Assembly (NCBI GenBank): GCA_029241965.1
Contig: JAPWVK010000091.1
Location: forward strand, 1-37,070
Origin: Candidatus Methanophagales archaeon
Lineage (GTDB): Archaea; Halobacteriota; Syntropharchaeia; Alkanophagales; Methanospirareceae
Length of the DNA: 37,070 nt
Direction of reading: 5' to 3'
Made by a program: the position numbers and the translations under genes. Below the pieces are notes generated by a model. It had not been told where the DNA came from. It saw only the letters and a program-made list of their open reading frames with translations, and did not search any database. Below, piece after piece: positions 16,131 to 25,565 of the stretch. How positions within the stretch are numbered: the stretch's first letter is position 1; each line of letters starts with the position of its first letter.

Positions 16131-18011
16131 TTACTTCTTCTCCTCGTCCTTCACGTCATAATCCACATCAACGTAATCGCCTTCTTTCTCTTCCGTTCCT
16201 GCTTCAGGTTTCGCTTCCTTTTGCTTTGCCGCTTCCTCTGCAGCCTGCTTCTGCGCCTCCTGATACACCACCGCAGATACTTCGTGCATTGCCTTCATCA
16301 ACTCGTCCGAGTCATTCTTTATCTTTGCCACGTCAGTACCTTTCAACGACTCCTTCAGCGTATCACATGCTTTCTCTACTTTCTCTCGTTGTTCAGTGCT
16401 TATCTTATCACCAAGCTCACTTACCGTCTTCTCCGAGGTGTACACAAGCGAATCCGCCTGATTCCGGAGCTCTATCTCTTCCTTACGTTTCTCATCTTCT
16501 TCTTTGAGCCTCTCCGCCTCTTTCACCATCCGGTCTATATCGTCTTTTGGCAGTTTAGTTGACGCAGTTATACTTATAGAAGCTTCCTTGCCAGTTCCTA
16601 AATCCTTTGCCGTGACGTTCAAAATACCATTCGCATCTATGTCAAACGTTACCTCAATTTGAGGAATACCACGTGGTGCTGGTGGAATACCGTCTAAATG
16701 GAACCTGCCAAGCGAGGTATTATCCATAGCCATCGGTCGCTCGCCCTGCGTGACATGTATCTCCACACTCGTTTGGTTATCAGCCGCAGTCGTGAATATC
16801 TGCGATTTCCGCGTGGGTATCGTGGTGTTCCGCTCTATCAATGACGTGGCAACGCTTCCTAACGTCTCTATGCTGAGCGTGAGGGGCGTAACGTCAAGCA
16901 GAACTATCTCGCCCTTTACTTGTCCTGTTAAGATACCTGCCTGTACCGCCGCACCTATTGCCACAGACTGCATGGGGTCCACGCCGCCTTCTGCCTTCTT
17001 ACCCAGTATCTTCTCAAACCGTTCTCTTACTATCGGCATTCTCGTTGGTCCGCCAATAAGTATTATCTTATCAATATCCGAGGCTGAGAGTTTCGCATCT
17101 CCTAACGCTTGTCTTATCGGTGGTCCCAACTTGCTCAGCGTAGGTTCTGCCAATTCTTCTAATTTCGCTCTCGTTAGCGTCTCTTCCAGATGCTTCGGCT
17201 CGCCGCCATCGGAAACTGCAATAAAAGGTAGATTTATCGTTGAGGATACGGACGATGAAAGTTCTATCTTCGCCTTCTCGGCTTCATCCCGTATTCGCTG
17301 CATCGCCGTGAGGTCTTTTTTCAAATCTATCCCTTCCTTAGCTTTAAATGAATTCACAAGCCAGTTTATCACCGCAGCATCCATATCCGTACCACCAAGA
17401 TGCGTATCTCCACTGGTGGAGAGCACCTCAAATACTCCTTCTCCTATGTCCATGATGGTAATGTCAAAAGTCCCACCACCGAAGTCAAGAACTGCAACTT
17501 TATATTCCTCTTCCTTTCCAAGCCCATACGCCATCGCAGCCGCTGTTGGCTCGTTTATTATCCGTTTAACTTCAAATCCTGCGATTTCTCCTGCATCCTT
17601 CGTTGCCTGTCGCTGATTATCATTAAAATAAGCAGGTACTGTGATAACGGCAGCATCTACCTTTTCACCCAAATACGCCTCGGCATCTGTCTTTATCTTT
17701 TGCAGTATCATCGAGGAGAGCTCCTGAGGTGAAAACTCCTTGTTTACCGTCTTCACGTAAGTCTTTTCAGAAGTACCCATCTTTCGTTTCATCTCTCTTA
17801 CTGTCCCTTCCGGATTGATCACCGCCTGCCGCTTCGCTGCAACGCCCACTAACCTCTGTCCATCCTTTGCGAATGCCACTACCGATGGAAACATCTTCCC
17901 ACCATATGCACTACCTTCTGCACTTGGTATTATCTTTGCATCTCCACTCTCATCCATAAAAGCAGCTTCTGAATTCGTAGTTCCAAGGTCAATGCCTATT
18001 AATCTCGCCAT
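16131..18011 (-). CDS. dnaK: Molecular chaperone DnaK (Hsp70)
   Basis: The 626-residue protein has the complete Hsp70 layout: phosphate-binding [12 protein letters not shown] (residues 7-18), second signature [20 protein letters not shown] (~172), third signature [15 protein letters not shown] (~310), substrate-binding domain with [15 protein letters not shown] (~370) and the helical lid. The C-terminus is Ala/Glu/Lys-rich and ends [10 protein letters not shown]. An AGGAG precedes ATG 18011. It folds nascent and stress-damaged proteins, normally with DnaJ and GrpE, neither of which lies in the window. DnaK is not universal in archaea and is thought to have come from bacteria. The thermosome gene lies 99 nt upstream on the same strand. 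The last ~165 nt are duplicated at 13049-13210. Confidence 0.97.
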   Translation of the reverse strand: MARLIGIDLGTTNSEAAFMDESGDAKIIPSAEGSAYGGKMFPSVVAFAKDGQRLVGVAAKRQAVINPEGTVREMKRKMGTSEKTYVKTVNKEFSPQELSSMILQKIKTDAEAYLGEKVDAAVITVPAYFNDNQRQATKDAGEIAGFEVKRIINEPTAAAMAYGLGKEEEYKVAVLDFGGGTFDITIMDIGEGVFEVLSTSGDTHLGGTDMDAAVINWLVNSFKAKEGIDLKKDLTAMQRIRDEAEKAKIELSSSVSSTINLPFIAVSDGGEPKHLEETLTRAKLEELAEPTLSKLGPPIRQALGDAKLSASDIDKIILIGGPTRMPIVRERFEKILGKKAEGGVDPMQSVAIGAAVQAGILTGQVKGEIVLLDVTPLTLSIETLGSVATSLIERNTTIPTRKSQIFTTAADNQTSVEIHVTQGERPMAMDNTSLGRFHLDGIPPAPRGIPQIEVTFDIDANGILNVTAKDLGTGKEASISITASTKLPKDDIDRMVKEAERLKEEDEKRKEEIELRNQADSLVYTSEKTVSELGDKISTEQREKVEKACDTLKESLKGTDVAKIKNDSDELMKAMHEVSAVVYQEAQKQAAEEAAKQKEAKPEAGTEEKEGDYVDVDYDVKDEEKK

Positions 18012-18082
18012 TTTTATTTATCTCCTATTCCCATCTCCCATTAATAAAAAGAACAACTTTTAGCGTGTGTATATTATTAAAT

Positions 18083-18098
18083 GAAAAAATAAAAAAAG
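18083..18098 (-). terminator. T-rich terminator behind the thermosome gene
   Basis: On the minus strand two T-runs (CTTTTTTTATTTTTTCAT) follow the thermosome stop within 30 nt. Oligo-T runs of this kind terminate archaeal transcription. A TATA-like TTAATAATATA follows, so dnaK may have its own promoter. Confidence 0.45.
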
Positions 18099-18110
18099 AG
18101 AGAGGAAAAA

Positions 18111-19763
18111 TTAGTAATCCTCACCCATTCCGCCCATTCCGCCTGGTGGCATACCTCCTCCTGGTGGCATACCTCCTCCTGGTGGTCCCCCCGACGAACT
18201 CGATGCAATTACATCGTCTATCCTCAGGATCATCGTCGCTGATTCCATTGCCGAGCTTATAGCCTGTGTCTTTATTCTTAGAGGCTCGATTACTTTCGCT
18301 TTCAGCATGTCTGTCGGTTCCCCTTTGAACACATCCAGACCCGCATTCTTGTCGCCCGCTTCATGTGCAGACCGGAGCGCGACAAGCATATCTATGGGGT
18401 CCAAACCCGCATTCTCAGCAAGCGCCCTAGGAATAACTTCCACTGCGTCTGCAAATGCCTGTATTGCCAGTTGCTCTCTGCCACCCACGCTCGCTGCATA
18501 ATTACGCAGATTCAACGCGAGTTCTATCTCTGTGGCTCCTCCGCCCACTACATACTTTCCATCTTCTATTACGCAGGCAACTACTCTTATCGCGTCGTTC
18601 ATTCCACGCTCTAACTCGTCCACCACGTGCTCTGTTCCTCCGCGTAGCAGTATAGATACCGATTTCGGGTTCTTGCAATCCTCCACGAATATCATCTCAT
18701 CTCCGCCTATCTTTCGCTCCTCAACCTTTCCCGCACTTCCAAGATCGTCTGATCTGATCTCCTCTAAGGTTGTCAATACCTTACCGCCTGTTGCACTTGC
18801 GAGCTTCTTCATGTCGCTCTCCTTTACTCGTCTCACTGCAAGTACACCCGCTTTTGAGAGGTAGTGCTGTGCCAGGTCATCTATGCCTTTCTGGCAGAAA
18901 AGCACATTCGCGCCACTCGATGTTACCTTGTTCACCATATCCTTCAGCATCGATTCCTCCTCATCTAAGAATGCTTTCATCTGGTCTGGCGAGGTTATTT
19001 CTATCTTCGCATCCACCTCGGTCTTCTCGATCTCCAGTGCTGAGTTTAGCAACGCTATCTTCGCATCCTCCACAAGCTTGGGCATACCTGGGTGTACCCG
19101 CTCCTTGTCTATCAGCATGCCTTTTATTAACACGGTGTCATCTTTGCTTCCGCCCGTCTTCTTCTCTAACTTTATGTGGTCCGTATCAACCGGCTCGCCC
19201 GTCTCTGCTATTGCTTTTACCGCTTCTACTGCAAGCTCGGTCAGTATCTCCTTTGACACCTCTGCTCCTTTGCCCGTCATCGAAGTCATTGCTATTTTCC
19301 TTAGCGTATTGGTATCATCAGGCTTAACTTTCTTTGCCATCTTCTCCAATACCATATACGACCTCTCTGCTGCCATTCTATATCCTGTTACAATCAGAGT
19401 CGGATGAACCTCCTGTTCCAGCAAGTCCTCCGCTTTCTTCAGCAACTCACCACCGATAACAACTGCGGTTGTCGTACCGTCCCCAACTTCGTCATCCTGC
19501 GTCTTCGCTATCTCGACCATCATCTTCGCTGCGGGATGTTCTATGTCCATCTCTTTTAATATCGTTGCACCGTCGTTTGTTATAACAACGTCGCCCATAG
19601 AATCAACCAGCATCTTATCCATCCCTTTCGGCCCAAGCGTTGATTTCACAGCGGCTGCAATAGTCTTCGCTGCGAGAATGTTCCTGCTCTGTGCGTCTCT
19701 TCCTCGTGTTCTCTCACTTCCTTCCTTTAATATCAATATCGGCGTTCCGCCTAATTGTGCCAT
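18111..19763 (-). CDS. Thermosome subunit (group II chaperonin)
   Basis: The 550 residues contain the group II chaperonin signatures: [20 protein letters not shown] (~33), [20 protein letters not shown] (~58), and [20 protein letters not shown] (~88) with the catalytic Asp. The C-terminus is a Gly/Met/Pro repeat ([18 protein letters not shown]) encoded by an 18-nt tandem repeat around 18142-18185; such tails point into the folding chamber. The complex forms a double ring that folds cytosolic proteins with ATP. GAGGTGAT at 19773-19780 is its ribosome site, with TATA-like boxes at about 19803-19829. Only one subunit gene is present in the window. Confidence 0.97.
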   Translation of the reverse strand: MAQLGGTPILILKEGSERTRGRDAQSRNILAAKTIAAAVKSTLGPKGMDKMLVDSMGDVVITNDGATILKEMDIEHPAAKMMVEIAKTQDDEVGDGTTTAVVIGGELLKKAEDLLEQEVHPTLIVTGYRMAAERSYMVLEKMAKKVKPDDTNTLRKIAMTSMTGKGAEVSKEILTELAVEAVKAIAETGEPVDTDHIKLEKKTGGSKDDTVLIKGMLIDKERVHPGMPKLVEDAKIALLNSALEIEKTEVDAKIEITSPDQMKAFLDEEESMLKDMVNKVTSSGANVLFCQKGIDDLAQHYLSKAGVLAVRRVKESDMKKLASATGGKVLTTLEEIRSDDLGSAGKVEERKIGGDEMIFVEDCKNPKSVSILLRGGTEHVVDELERGMNDAIRVVACVIEDGKYVVGGGATEIELALNLRNYAASVGGREQLAIQAFADAVEVIPRALAENAGLDPIDMLVALRSAHEAGDKNAGLDVFKGEPTDMLKAKVIEPLRIKTQAISSAMESATMILRIDDVIASSSSGGPPGGGMPPGGGMPPGGMGGMGEDY

Positions 19764-19912
19764 CTCTATTTTATCACCTCTATTTTCTATATTTGTAGTT
19801 CTATATAAATGTTGAGATATAAAAGTTATATAAAATTCAAATTTGTATTCCTAAACAAGAAATTAATTACAATGTAATAAATAAGAGAACCAAATTTTGG
19901 ATTTTCTGTATT

Positions 19913-19984
19913 GCCTTGGTAGCATAGTGGTAATGCGCCACCTTGGTAAGGTGGAGATCGCGGGTTCAAGTCCCGCCCAAGGCT
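19913..19984 (+). tRNA. tRNA-Thr (anticodon GGT)
   Basis: The cloverleaf is complete: acceptor GCCTTGG/CCAAGGC, D-arm with AGTGGTAA loop, anticodon stem CCACC/GGTGG enclosing loop TTGGTAA with anticodon GGT, variable loop AGATC, and T-arm GCGGG-TTCAAGT-CCCGC. The discriminator base is T (U73), as is usual for archaeal tRNA-Thr. CCA is not encoded. No intron is present. It lies 50 nt upstream of thiDN on the same strand. Confidence 0.95.
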
Positions 19985-20034
19985 TAATAATAATAATCAC
20001 AAAACAAAATAAGCACTGCTCTTATTAACTAAAC

Positions 20035-21414
20035 ATGCAACTAACAAGGAAACGAGTATTGACCATTGGAGGCTCGGACTGCAGTGGTGGCGCAGGAATA
20101 CAGGCTGATGTAAAAACCTTTTCCGCATTTGGCGTCTATGGTACATCAGTGCTCACCGCTGTTACAGCTCAAAACTCATCGGGTGTGCAAGACATGCAAG
20201 AAGTGCCCGTTGAACTCGTAAAGTCACAGCTTGAATCCATTATTGGCGATATGGCTGTGGATTACGCAAAGACAGGCATGCTGTATTCTGCTATGATGAT
20301 TAAGACGGTTGCTACACAGCTTAAAAAATACGGCGTGCCTTTTGTATTAGACCCTGTAATGATGGCGGGTTCAGGAGGAGCATTGATGGAGCGAGATAGC
20401 GTAAAAACGCTTATGGGGCATCTATTACCGGTATGCCAGGTTGTAACGCCAAACGTGCCCGAAGCAAACGTTATATCTGGCTTGAAAATAAAAACACTGG
20501 AGGATGCAAGGGACGCAGCAATTACGATACATGAACTGGGTGCACATGTGGTGATCATAAAAGGAGGGCATCTTAAGCGTGAAATAGGAGCGGGTAAAGC
20601 CACGGATTTGATATACGATGGTGATTTTGAGGAACTGCGCGGTAGATATATAAAGACGAAGAAGGGGGGTGTTGTGCACGGAGCAGGTTGTACTTTCTCT
20701 GCTGCGTTAGCTGCGGAATTGGCGAAAGGTAAAAATATACAGGTTGCTGCGGCATCGGCAAAAAAGTTCGTGTATGATGCAATATCGCATGGTGATCTGG
20801 TGTCCAGTCTGGTAGTGGTGAATCAGGCGTATAGAATGCGTGAAGACGCAGATAGGTATTACGTGCTGGAGAACGTAAAGGAAGCGGTCAGGATGCTGAA
20901 AACTGCAAAAAGCTTCACGAGTGTCATACCCGAAGTTGGAACAAATATCGGCATGGCGATAGCGAGTGCAAAAAGTGAGAATGACGTTGCCGCTGTGGAC
21001 GGTAGGATACGTTCAACCATAGAGGTAATACGTGCAGGAGATGTTGATTTCGGTGTGAGCAGTCATGTAGCAAGGATGATATTGGCGATGATGGCGCACG
21101 ATACTGAGAAAAGAAGTGCAATTAACGTGAAATACACACCGGAATTGATAGTAGCGTGCAAACAATCCGGGCTGATTGTCTCTTCATTTGATAGAGCAAA
21201 AGAACCTATGAGAGAAGCGACAATGGATTGGGGTGTGAAAGAGGCGATACAAAACCTAAATAGGAAAGCGTTAGCAAAAAGTTTCCCGAATGTTATCTTC
21301 GACCTCGGTGCGATAGGCAAGGAGCCGATGGTACGAATTTTCGGCAATACCGCAGTTGGTGTGGTGTTGAAATTGCGAAAGGTTCTGGATGCTTTAGGTG
21401 ATTACATTGAATAG
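20035..21414 (+). CDS. thiDN: Bifunctional HMP(-P) kinase / thiamine phosphate synthase (ThiD-ThiN fusion)
   Basis: Residues 1-~265 are the ThiD kinase, which phosphorylates hydroxymethylpyrimidine twice: GGSDCSGGAGIQADVKTF (~9), DPVMMAGSGGALM (~105), TPNVPEANVI (~135) and the anion-hole motif VVHGAGCTFSAALAAELAKG (~212). Residues ~285-459 are the ThiN domain, the archaeal thiamine phosphate synthase that replaces ThiE: VIPEVGTNIGMAIASAKSEN (~300) and VSSHVARMILAMMAHD (~340). The fusion is typical for archaea. No Shine-Dalgarno is seen; ATG 20035 is probably near the 5' end of the message or follows the tRNA transcript. A YjbQ-type gene, also linked to thiamine phosphate, lies 1 kb downstream. 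Confidence 0.95.
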   Translation: MQLTRKRVLTIGGSDCSGGAGIQADVKTFSAFGVYGTSVLTAVTAQNSSGVQDMQEVPVELVKSQLESIIGDMAVDYAKTGMLYSAMMIKTVATQLKKYGVPFVLDPVMMAGSGGALMERDSVKTLMGHLLPVCQVVTPNVPEANVISGLKIKTLEDARDAAITIHELGAHVVIIKGGHLKREIGAGKATDLIYDGDFEELRGRYIKTKKGGVVHGAGCTFSAALAAELAKGKNIQVAAASAKKFVYDAISHGDLVSSLVVVNQAYRMREDADRYYVLENVKEAVRMLKTAKSFTSVIPEVGTNIGMAIASAKSENDVAAVDGRIRSTIEVIRAGDVDFGVSSHVARMILAMMAHDTEKRSAINVKYTPELIVACKQSGLIVSSFDRAKEPMREATMDWGVKEAIQNLNRKALAKSFPNVIFDLGAIGKEPMVRIFGNTAVGVVLKLRKVLDALGDYIE

Positions 21415-21675
21415 AGTAAAAATCACGAAGATGCAATGTTGTGGCAACGATTTCATTCTTACTGATAGGCTATCGAATCGCATGTGTTTTTTCCTAACAA
21501 GACGAATATGACTTGTGTGATGCCCGAGGACGAGCTTGAGATGAGTATACAAAAGGTGGAGATTTGAAAGTGGAGCTGCCGTAGGCTGGGTCATATCTTG
21601 TGTGGTCCACAGAAAGTGTGTATGTGGGTGAGGTTAAAGGTGTGAGAACAAAACCTTCCTTTTGATCAATTATGT

Positions 21676-22368
21676 TTATAAAACCCCCCTTAGCTCACCA
21701 ATATTCTTAACTAAAAACGTAGGTTCACATTCGTTTCGCTCTTCGTTCCAGATAAACACCGAATCTATACCCGCCCGCTTTGCTGCTAATATCCCAACAG
21801 GGCTGTCATCCACCAGTATCGCATCCTCTCTGCGCATATCTAATTCGTGTAGAACTTTATTAACGTAATAAGGGTTCGGTTTCCGGTTGGCTAAACTTTC
21901 TAAACTGCTCTTTCTGCCATACCATATCTTAAAATAAGGTCTCAACTTGAAGTGCTCCAGCGCAAAATCCACACACGCTTGTTGTGAATCGCTAACCACC
22001 GCGAGATAATACCTTCTGCTGAGATATTTTATCACCTCCTCAGTGTCTTTACAAAGATTTATTTCGCCTTGTCGAATCGCTTCTATCTTCGCTTCTATAA
22101 CGTCCTTCTCCCTTCGTGTCCAGAACTCATCACAATCCAATCCAAACCGCTCACAAAATTTCCACACCCCTTCTTCACCTTCGGAATGCAGAAGGGTGAG
22201 GAAGAACTTATCTATCTCTTCAACAGTGAGTGTTATTTCGTAATGGTCCAACGTCCTTTTAAAAGCACCATACGCCCATTCATGCGCTATTGCTCCTTTC
22301 CCTCGTGAATCCAGAAACGTTCCGTCCATATCAAGGATAACGACCTTATGTTTGTTTCCCGTATCCAT
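21676..22368 (-). CDS. HAD-superfamily hydrolase (phosphoglycolate phosphatase-like)
   Basis: The 230-residue protein has the four HAD motifs: I, VVILDMDGTFLD (nucleophile Asp13, Asp15); II, AVVSDSQ (~122); III, the Lys in NRKPNPYYV (~165); IV, AILVDDSPVGILAAKRAGI (~185). The helical cap is inserted after motif I, as in phosphoglycolate phosphatase and beta-phosphoglucomutase relatives. It should remove phosphate from a small cytosolic metabolite. The substrate cannot be told from the sequence. It lies between two genes linked to thiamine phosphate (thiDN and the YjbQ-type gene), so a thiamine-pathway phosphatase is a possibility and no more. Confidence 0.88.
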   Translation of the reverse strand: MDTGNKHKVVILDMDGTFLDSRGKGAIAHEWAYGAFKRTLDHYEITLTVEEIDKFFLTLLHSEGEEGVWKFCERFGLDCDEFWTRREKDVIEAKIEAIRQGEINLCKDTEEVIKYLSRRYYLAVVSDSQQACVDFALEHFKLRPYFKIWYGRKSSLESLANRKPNPYYVNKVLHELDMRREDAILVDDSPVGILAAKRAGIDSVFIWNEERNECEPTFLVKNIGELRGVL

Positions 22369-22465
22369 ATATCAAGATGTATAATGAATTTGAAAGTTAT
22401 AAATACTCACACTTACGATTTTATTCTAAAAGTAAATCAGAATGAAGGCGGGTGGTGAGGAAAGA

Positions 22466-22882
22466 ATGAGTGTTGCAACAAAGGAACTGCATTTTGATAC
22501 ACAAGGCGAAGTGGAAATAATAGATATAACCGAGAAGGTGAACAGCAAGTTACGAGAATCGAGCATCGAAGACGGCATTGTAACCATCTTCGTGCCTGGT
22601 GCGACAGGAGCGGTCACGACCATAGAATACGAGCCAGGACTGCTGCAGGATTTGCCCAGCGCGTTAGAGCGATTGTTTCCTAAGGGAATAGGATACGAAC
22701 ATGAGTACAGATGGCACGATGGTAACGGACATTCGCATGTAAGAGCATCTATTCTGGGGCCTTCGCTGACCGTGCCGTTCCATGATCAAAGACTAATGCT
22801 GGGAACATGGCAGCAAGTGGTGTTTATCGAGTTGGACAACAAGAGACGGTCAAGACGAATAATCCTACAGATAATGGGATAG
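22466..22882 (+). CDS. YjbQ/UPF0047 family protein (secondary thiamine phosphate synthase-like)
   Basis: The start at ATG 22466 is set by GGTGAGG at 22454-22460; an in-frame ATG at 22442 would place the ribosome site inside the gene. The 138 residues carry the family's conserved strands: ITEKVNSKL, VTIFVPGATGAVTTIEYEPG (~42), the HDGNGHSHVRASILGPS block (~82) and GTWQQVVFIELDNKRRSRR near the end. The family forms a compact beta trimer; YjbQ of E. coli has weak thiamine phosphate synthase activity in tests. Together with thiDN nearby this suggests a thiamine-related role, but many lineages carry the family without a clear function. Confidence 0.9.
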   Translation: MSVATKELHFDTQGEVEIIDITEKVNSKLRESSIEDGIVTIFVPGATGAVTTIEYEPGLLQDLPSALERLFPKGIGYEHEYRWHDGNGHSHVRASILGPSLTVPFHDQRLMLGTWQQVVFIELDNKRRSRRIILQIMG

Positions 22883-23236
22883 TTATATCAGCCCCTTTTC
22901 CACCAATGTGCTCATAGTTCTCGCGCAAACTGTAGTAGCACGAGATACCGCCCTTCCAAAGGTTGCATGCGCCTCAGGATAATCCGCTTCCTCTATCAGC
23001 CGCTTTATCAGGTTCAATTTTTCTTCGACCAATGCGAATTCTTGGTCGCCCGTTGCCTTCAACGCCATTCCTGTCTCGATAGACAACGCATCAAAAAAGG
23101 CACCCAGCGCTATCTTCGCCCCCTCCAATTCACTACCGTCCAGCGTCTCTATCACCGTCAACATCTTGGAACCAATAATCAGCTCAGATTTTATCCGCTC
23201 TGCGAATTGATAACCTATTATATCATTTTTTGCCAT
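22883..23236 (-). CDS. Unrecognised 117-aa helical protein
   Basis: I place the start at ATG 23236, with a GGAG 12 nt upstream. The open frame continues further upstream only through sequence antisense to purA. The 117 residues look fully helical: [40 protein letters not shown] and [20 protein letters not shown]. There is no signal peptide, metal motif or membrane segment. The stop codon abuts the stop of the convergent YjbQ-type gene, and the start is divergent from purA with 64 nt between. I do not recognise the family. The well-formed, charge-balanced helices make it a likely real gene. Confidence 0.75.
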   Translation of the reverse strand: MAKNDIIGYQFAERIKSELIIGSKMLTVIETLDGSELEGAKIALGAFFDALSIETGMALKATGDQEFALVEEKLNLIKRLIEEADYPEAHATFGRAVSRATTVCARTMSTLVEKGLI

Positions 23237-23300
23237 AACTGTTGTATTCTCCTCAATCCTATTAAAAAACTTCTTGTTATTCAACGATAATTGGATACAC

Positions 23301-24308
23301 ATGCCAACAACAATGGTAGTAGGGGGATTTTTTGGTGACGAGGGAAAAGGCAAGATCATTGCATATCTTGCAAAGCATGACGATCCAGAAGTGGTTGCGC
23401 GGGGCGGTGTAGGACCCAACGCCGGACATACAGTTGTAGTTGAAGATAAGGAATATGCGTTGCGGATGGTGCCTTCGGGATTTGTGTGTGAGTCTGCGAG
23501 GCTTCTGGTTGGTGCGGGTGTATTGGTAAATCCGAATGTGCTCAAACAGGAAGTGGAGTCCTTTGGACTTAAGGGCAGGGTTGGTGTGGACAAGAGATGC
23601 GGAATAATAGAAGAGGCAGATATAGAAGAGGACAAGAAGAATACCTATTTAAAAGGGAAAATAGGCTCCACCGGCTCGGGATGCGGTCCCGCGAATGCCG
23701 CACGTGCAATGAGAACGGCAAGGCAGGCAAAGGACGTGGAAGAGTTACAGGAGTTCCTTTGTGACGTGCCACAGGAAATAAACGATGCACTGAACCGAGG
23801 GAAAGGTGTGTTGATAGAAGGAACGCAAGGATTTGGCATTTCTTTGCTTTACGGTACTTATCCGTTCGTCACATCTAAAGATACAACGGCATCGCAGATT
23901 GCTGCTGATGTTGGTATAGGCCCTACGCGAGTAGATGATGTTGCAGTTGTATTCAAATCATTTCCCACACGGGTGGGTGAAGGTCCTTTTGAAACACAAA
24001 TGACCGAGGCAAAAGCGGCTGAATTGGACATCGAAGAGTTTGGTACTGTCACAAAGCGTAAGAGGCGGATAGGTCAGTGGGATGGTAAGATAGCCGCTTA
24101 CTCCGCGATGATAAATGGCGCGACAATGATAGCATTGAGCGGTGTGGACCGATTAGATCCGTCATGCCGAGGTGCAAATGAGTACGAAGACTTGAGTAAA
24201 GTGGTGAAGGATTTCGTGGCTAAGGTGGAGCATGACACAGGAGTTCCCGTGAAGTTAATCTCTACGGGGCCGGAGTTGTCGGAGATTGTGGATTTGAGGG
24301 GTAAATAA
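23301..24308 (+). CDS. purA: Adenylosuccinate synthetase
   Basis: The enzyme joins IMP and aspartate with GTP, the first step from IMP to AMP. Signatures are [20 protein letters not shown] (P-loop-like GDEGKGK, ~12), [12 protein letters not shown] (catalytic His, ~40), [20 protein letters not shown] (~125) and [19 protein letters not shown] (~180). With 335 residues it is the short archaeal form; bacterial enzymes have about 430. The frame opens at TTG 23274, but ATG 23301 (MPTTMVVGG) is the likely start; no clear ribosome site is present. The gene is single in its direction and divergent from the 117-aa gene. Confidence 0.95.
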   Translation: MPTTMVVGGFFGDEGKGKIIAYLAKHDDPEVVARGGVGPNAGHTVVVEDKEYALRMVPSGFVCESARLLVGAGVLVNPNVLKQEVESFGLKGRVGVDKRCGIIEEADIEEDKKNTYLKGKIGSTGSGCGPANAARAMRTARQAKDVEELQEFLCDVPQEINDALNRGKGVLIEGTQGFGISLLYGTYPFVTSKDTTASQIAADVGIGPTRVDDVAVVFKSFPTRVGEGPFETQMTEAKAAELDIEEFGTVTKRKRRIGQWDGKIAAYSAMINGATMIALSGVDRLDPSCRGANEYEDLSKVVKDFVAKVEHDTGVPVKLISTGPELSEIVDLRGK

Positions 24309-24898
24309 AGGGTACTTGTTTACCGCGGAATCCGCAGAGGTCAGAGATACCTTTTATTTCAGCTTGACATTCTGTGCTAAATCTTGCCCCGTCCCAATCA
24401 CAAGTAGAGATGACAGAGGGAATCTCGGGAAAGTTGCCAGAAGGGGGGATATATTATTATAACGGGAAATCGGCGTATGCCTATTATGGTGCGAACATAA
24501 GGGATGCCCCCTCCGATCGGGATGTGCGCGGGGAAGGTAAAAGGGGTGCAATCACTAGCGATGGCTACGAGGGCGAGTGGATGGGGGATAGCGTATAAGA
24601 CGCGATCGTAGGCGGGGGAATACAAAACCACGAGTTTTAGTCTTTAAGGTATCTGATGAGCGGCGTCAGAAGCAAATGCAGGACGCCAAATTAACCTGTC
24701 TTCTTAAATCCTCAGTTCTATTATCGTTTTCCCGTCGAAATCAGAGTAACCTTGTGATAATCTAACTAATAAGGCTTTTTTAGTCGTTTATATGGTAATT
24801 AACCTAAGTAATCAGTTGTTGAGGCATAATGGAGGCATAATATTGCGAATTCAGAAACCACAAAAAACGAAACTATTAAATATTAATAAACTTATATA
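24309..24898. other. Intergenic region without a supported gene
   Basis: A plus-strand frame at 24374-24598 (GTG start) has atypical composition and no ribosome site, so I do not call it. The region holds an inverted repeat GGCGTC/GACGCC (about 24662-24688), an ACTAA/TTAGT hairpin followed by a T-run near 24775, and two tandem copies of GAGGCATAAT (24821-24841) about 150 nt before the winged-helix gene, which could be a regulator site. No RNA gene was recognised. Confidence 0.45.
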
Positions 24899-24972
24899 TT
24901 CCCTACACCTAACTATTACACATACCTTTTGCAACGGAATGTAACATAGGTGAAAGGTGGGCGTGTAGGGAA
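24899..24972 (+). promoter_or_regulatory. Nested inverted repeats in the leader of the winged-helix gene, covering its ribosome site
   Basis: TTCCCTACAC (24899-24908) is repeated inverted as GTGTAGGGAA (24963-24972). Inside it CACCTA and TTACA pair with TGTAA and TAGGTG. The right arm overlaps the Shine-Dalgarno region GGGAAGG (24968-24974). As RNA it would hide the ribosome site. As DNA it could be an operator for the winged-helix protein itself. Which applies depends on whether transcription starts from the TATA-like TATTAAATA near 24873 or from CTTATATAT at 24891; with the latter the left arm would not be in the message. Confidence 0.55.
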
Positions 24973-24984
24973 GGTAAAGTGCCG

Positions 24985-25257
24985 ATGGGGATAAAAGCAA
25001 GGAGTCGTTGGGAAATCATTTTAGATACTCTGAGGGGGATAACTGAGGAGGGTGGAGTAGCTAAAAAAACACGCATCATGCAGAAGGCGTATTTGGATTG
25101 GAGAAACTTTAAGAAATATTTTGACTTCCTTCTGGAGCATGGATTTATAGAAGAAACGGAGAAAACCGTTGGCAGAACGAGTTCTGAATACCAACTTACA
25201 GAGAAAGGCAAGGAAATTATGCAGAAATTAATAGAAATAGAGCGGATGTTGCAATGA
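24985..25257 (+). CDS. Winged-helix transcription regulator
   Basis: The start ATG 24985 lies 9-10 nt behind GGGAAGGT; a GTG at 24979 is too close to the ribosome site. The 90-residue product has the archaeal winged-helix layout (HTH_45/ArnR type): SRWEIILDTLRGITEEGGVA (helix 1), KTRIMQKAYLDWRNFKKYFD (helices 2-3), LLEHGFIEE, the wing ending SSEYQLTEKGKEIMQ, and a short C-terminal helix. Such proteins usually repress their own promoter or a neighbouring gene. The nested inverted repeats directly upstream fit autoregulation. Target genes are unknown. Confidence 0.88.
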   Translation: MGIKARSRWEIILDTLRGITEEGGVAKKTRIMQKAYLDWRNFKKYFDFLLEHGFIEETEKTVGRTSSEYQLTEKGKEIMQKLIEIERMLQ

Positions 25258-25271
25258 GCAACACCCAAAAA

Positions 25272-25565
25272 TCAGTCCTGAGGTAGTTCTAAAAATTGTG
25301 ACCCCAAAGGATTTAATCTCACTTTGCTTCCCTCATCCTTGCGACTGATAAAGTCAAACTCTATAAACAGGCTGAGGACCGGAGCGAACTCATTCATTGG
25401 GATTGAAAATTCTGCTTCAATCTCTTTTAATGAATGCCACTGCGAGTCTTCCAGCAATTCTAAGAACCTATCAAAGGCATTCCATTTTGGCTTTAGCCCT
25501 TTTGACGATCCACTCCACACAAGAGGGTTCTTTTCCTGTGTTCCGATTTTTGTATATTCCGCCAT
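25272..25565 (-). CDS. Small winged-helix protein
   Basis: The 97-residue protein is preceded by GAGGGAGA 6 nt before ATG 25565. KWNAFDRFLELLEDSQWHSL, KEIEAEFSIPMNEFAPVLSL and FIEFDFISRKDEGSKVRLNP give the helix-turn-helix and wing order, closing with LGSQFLELPQD. It is convergent with the other winged-helix gene, with 14 nt between the stops. It is probably a DNA-binding regulator; the target is unknown. The two proteins are not obvious duplicates of each other. Confidence 0.75.
   Translation of the reverse strand: MAEYTKIGTQEKNPLVWSGSSKGLKPKWNAFDRFLELLEDSQWHSLKEIEAEFSIPMNEFAPVLSLFIEFDFISRKDEGSKVRLNPLGSQFLELPQD

Noticed and set aside
18142-18185. 18-nt tandem repeat in the thermosome gene as a possible regulatory repeat
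   Set aside because: It encodes the usual Gly/Met/Pro chaperonin tail and is explained by coding.
21415-21675. Protein-like pieces behind thiDN (MPEDELEMSIQKVEI and STESVYVGEVKGVRTKPSF in different frames)
   Set aside because: They look like a decayed gene, but frames are broken and no family is recognised; no RNA structure could be supported either.
24374-24598. 74-aa plus-strand frame (GTG start)
   Set aside because: Odd composition rich in Gly, Tyr and Asp, no ribosome site and no recognisable motif; probably chance.
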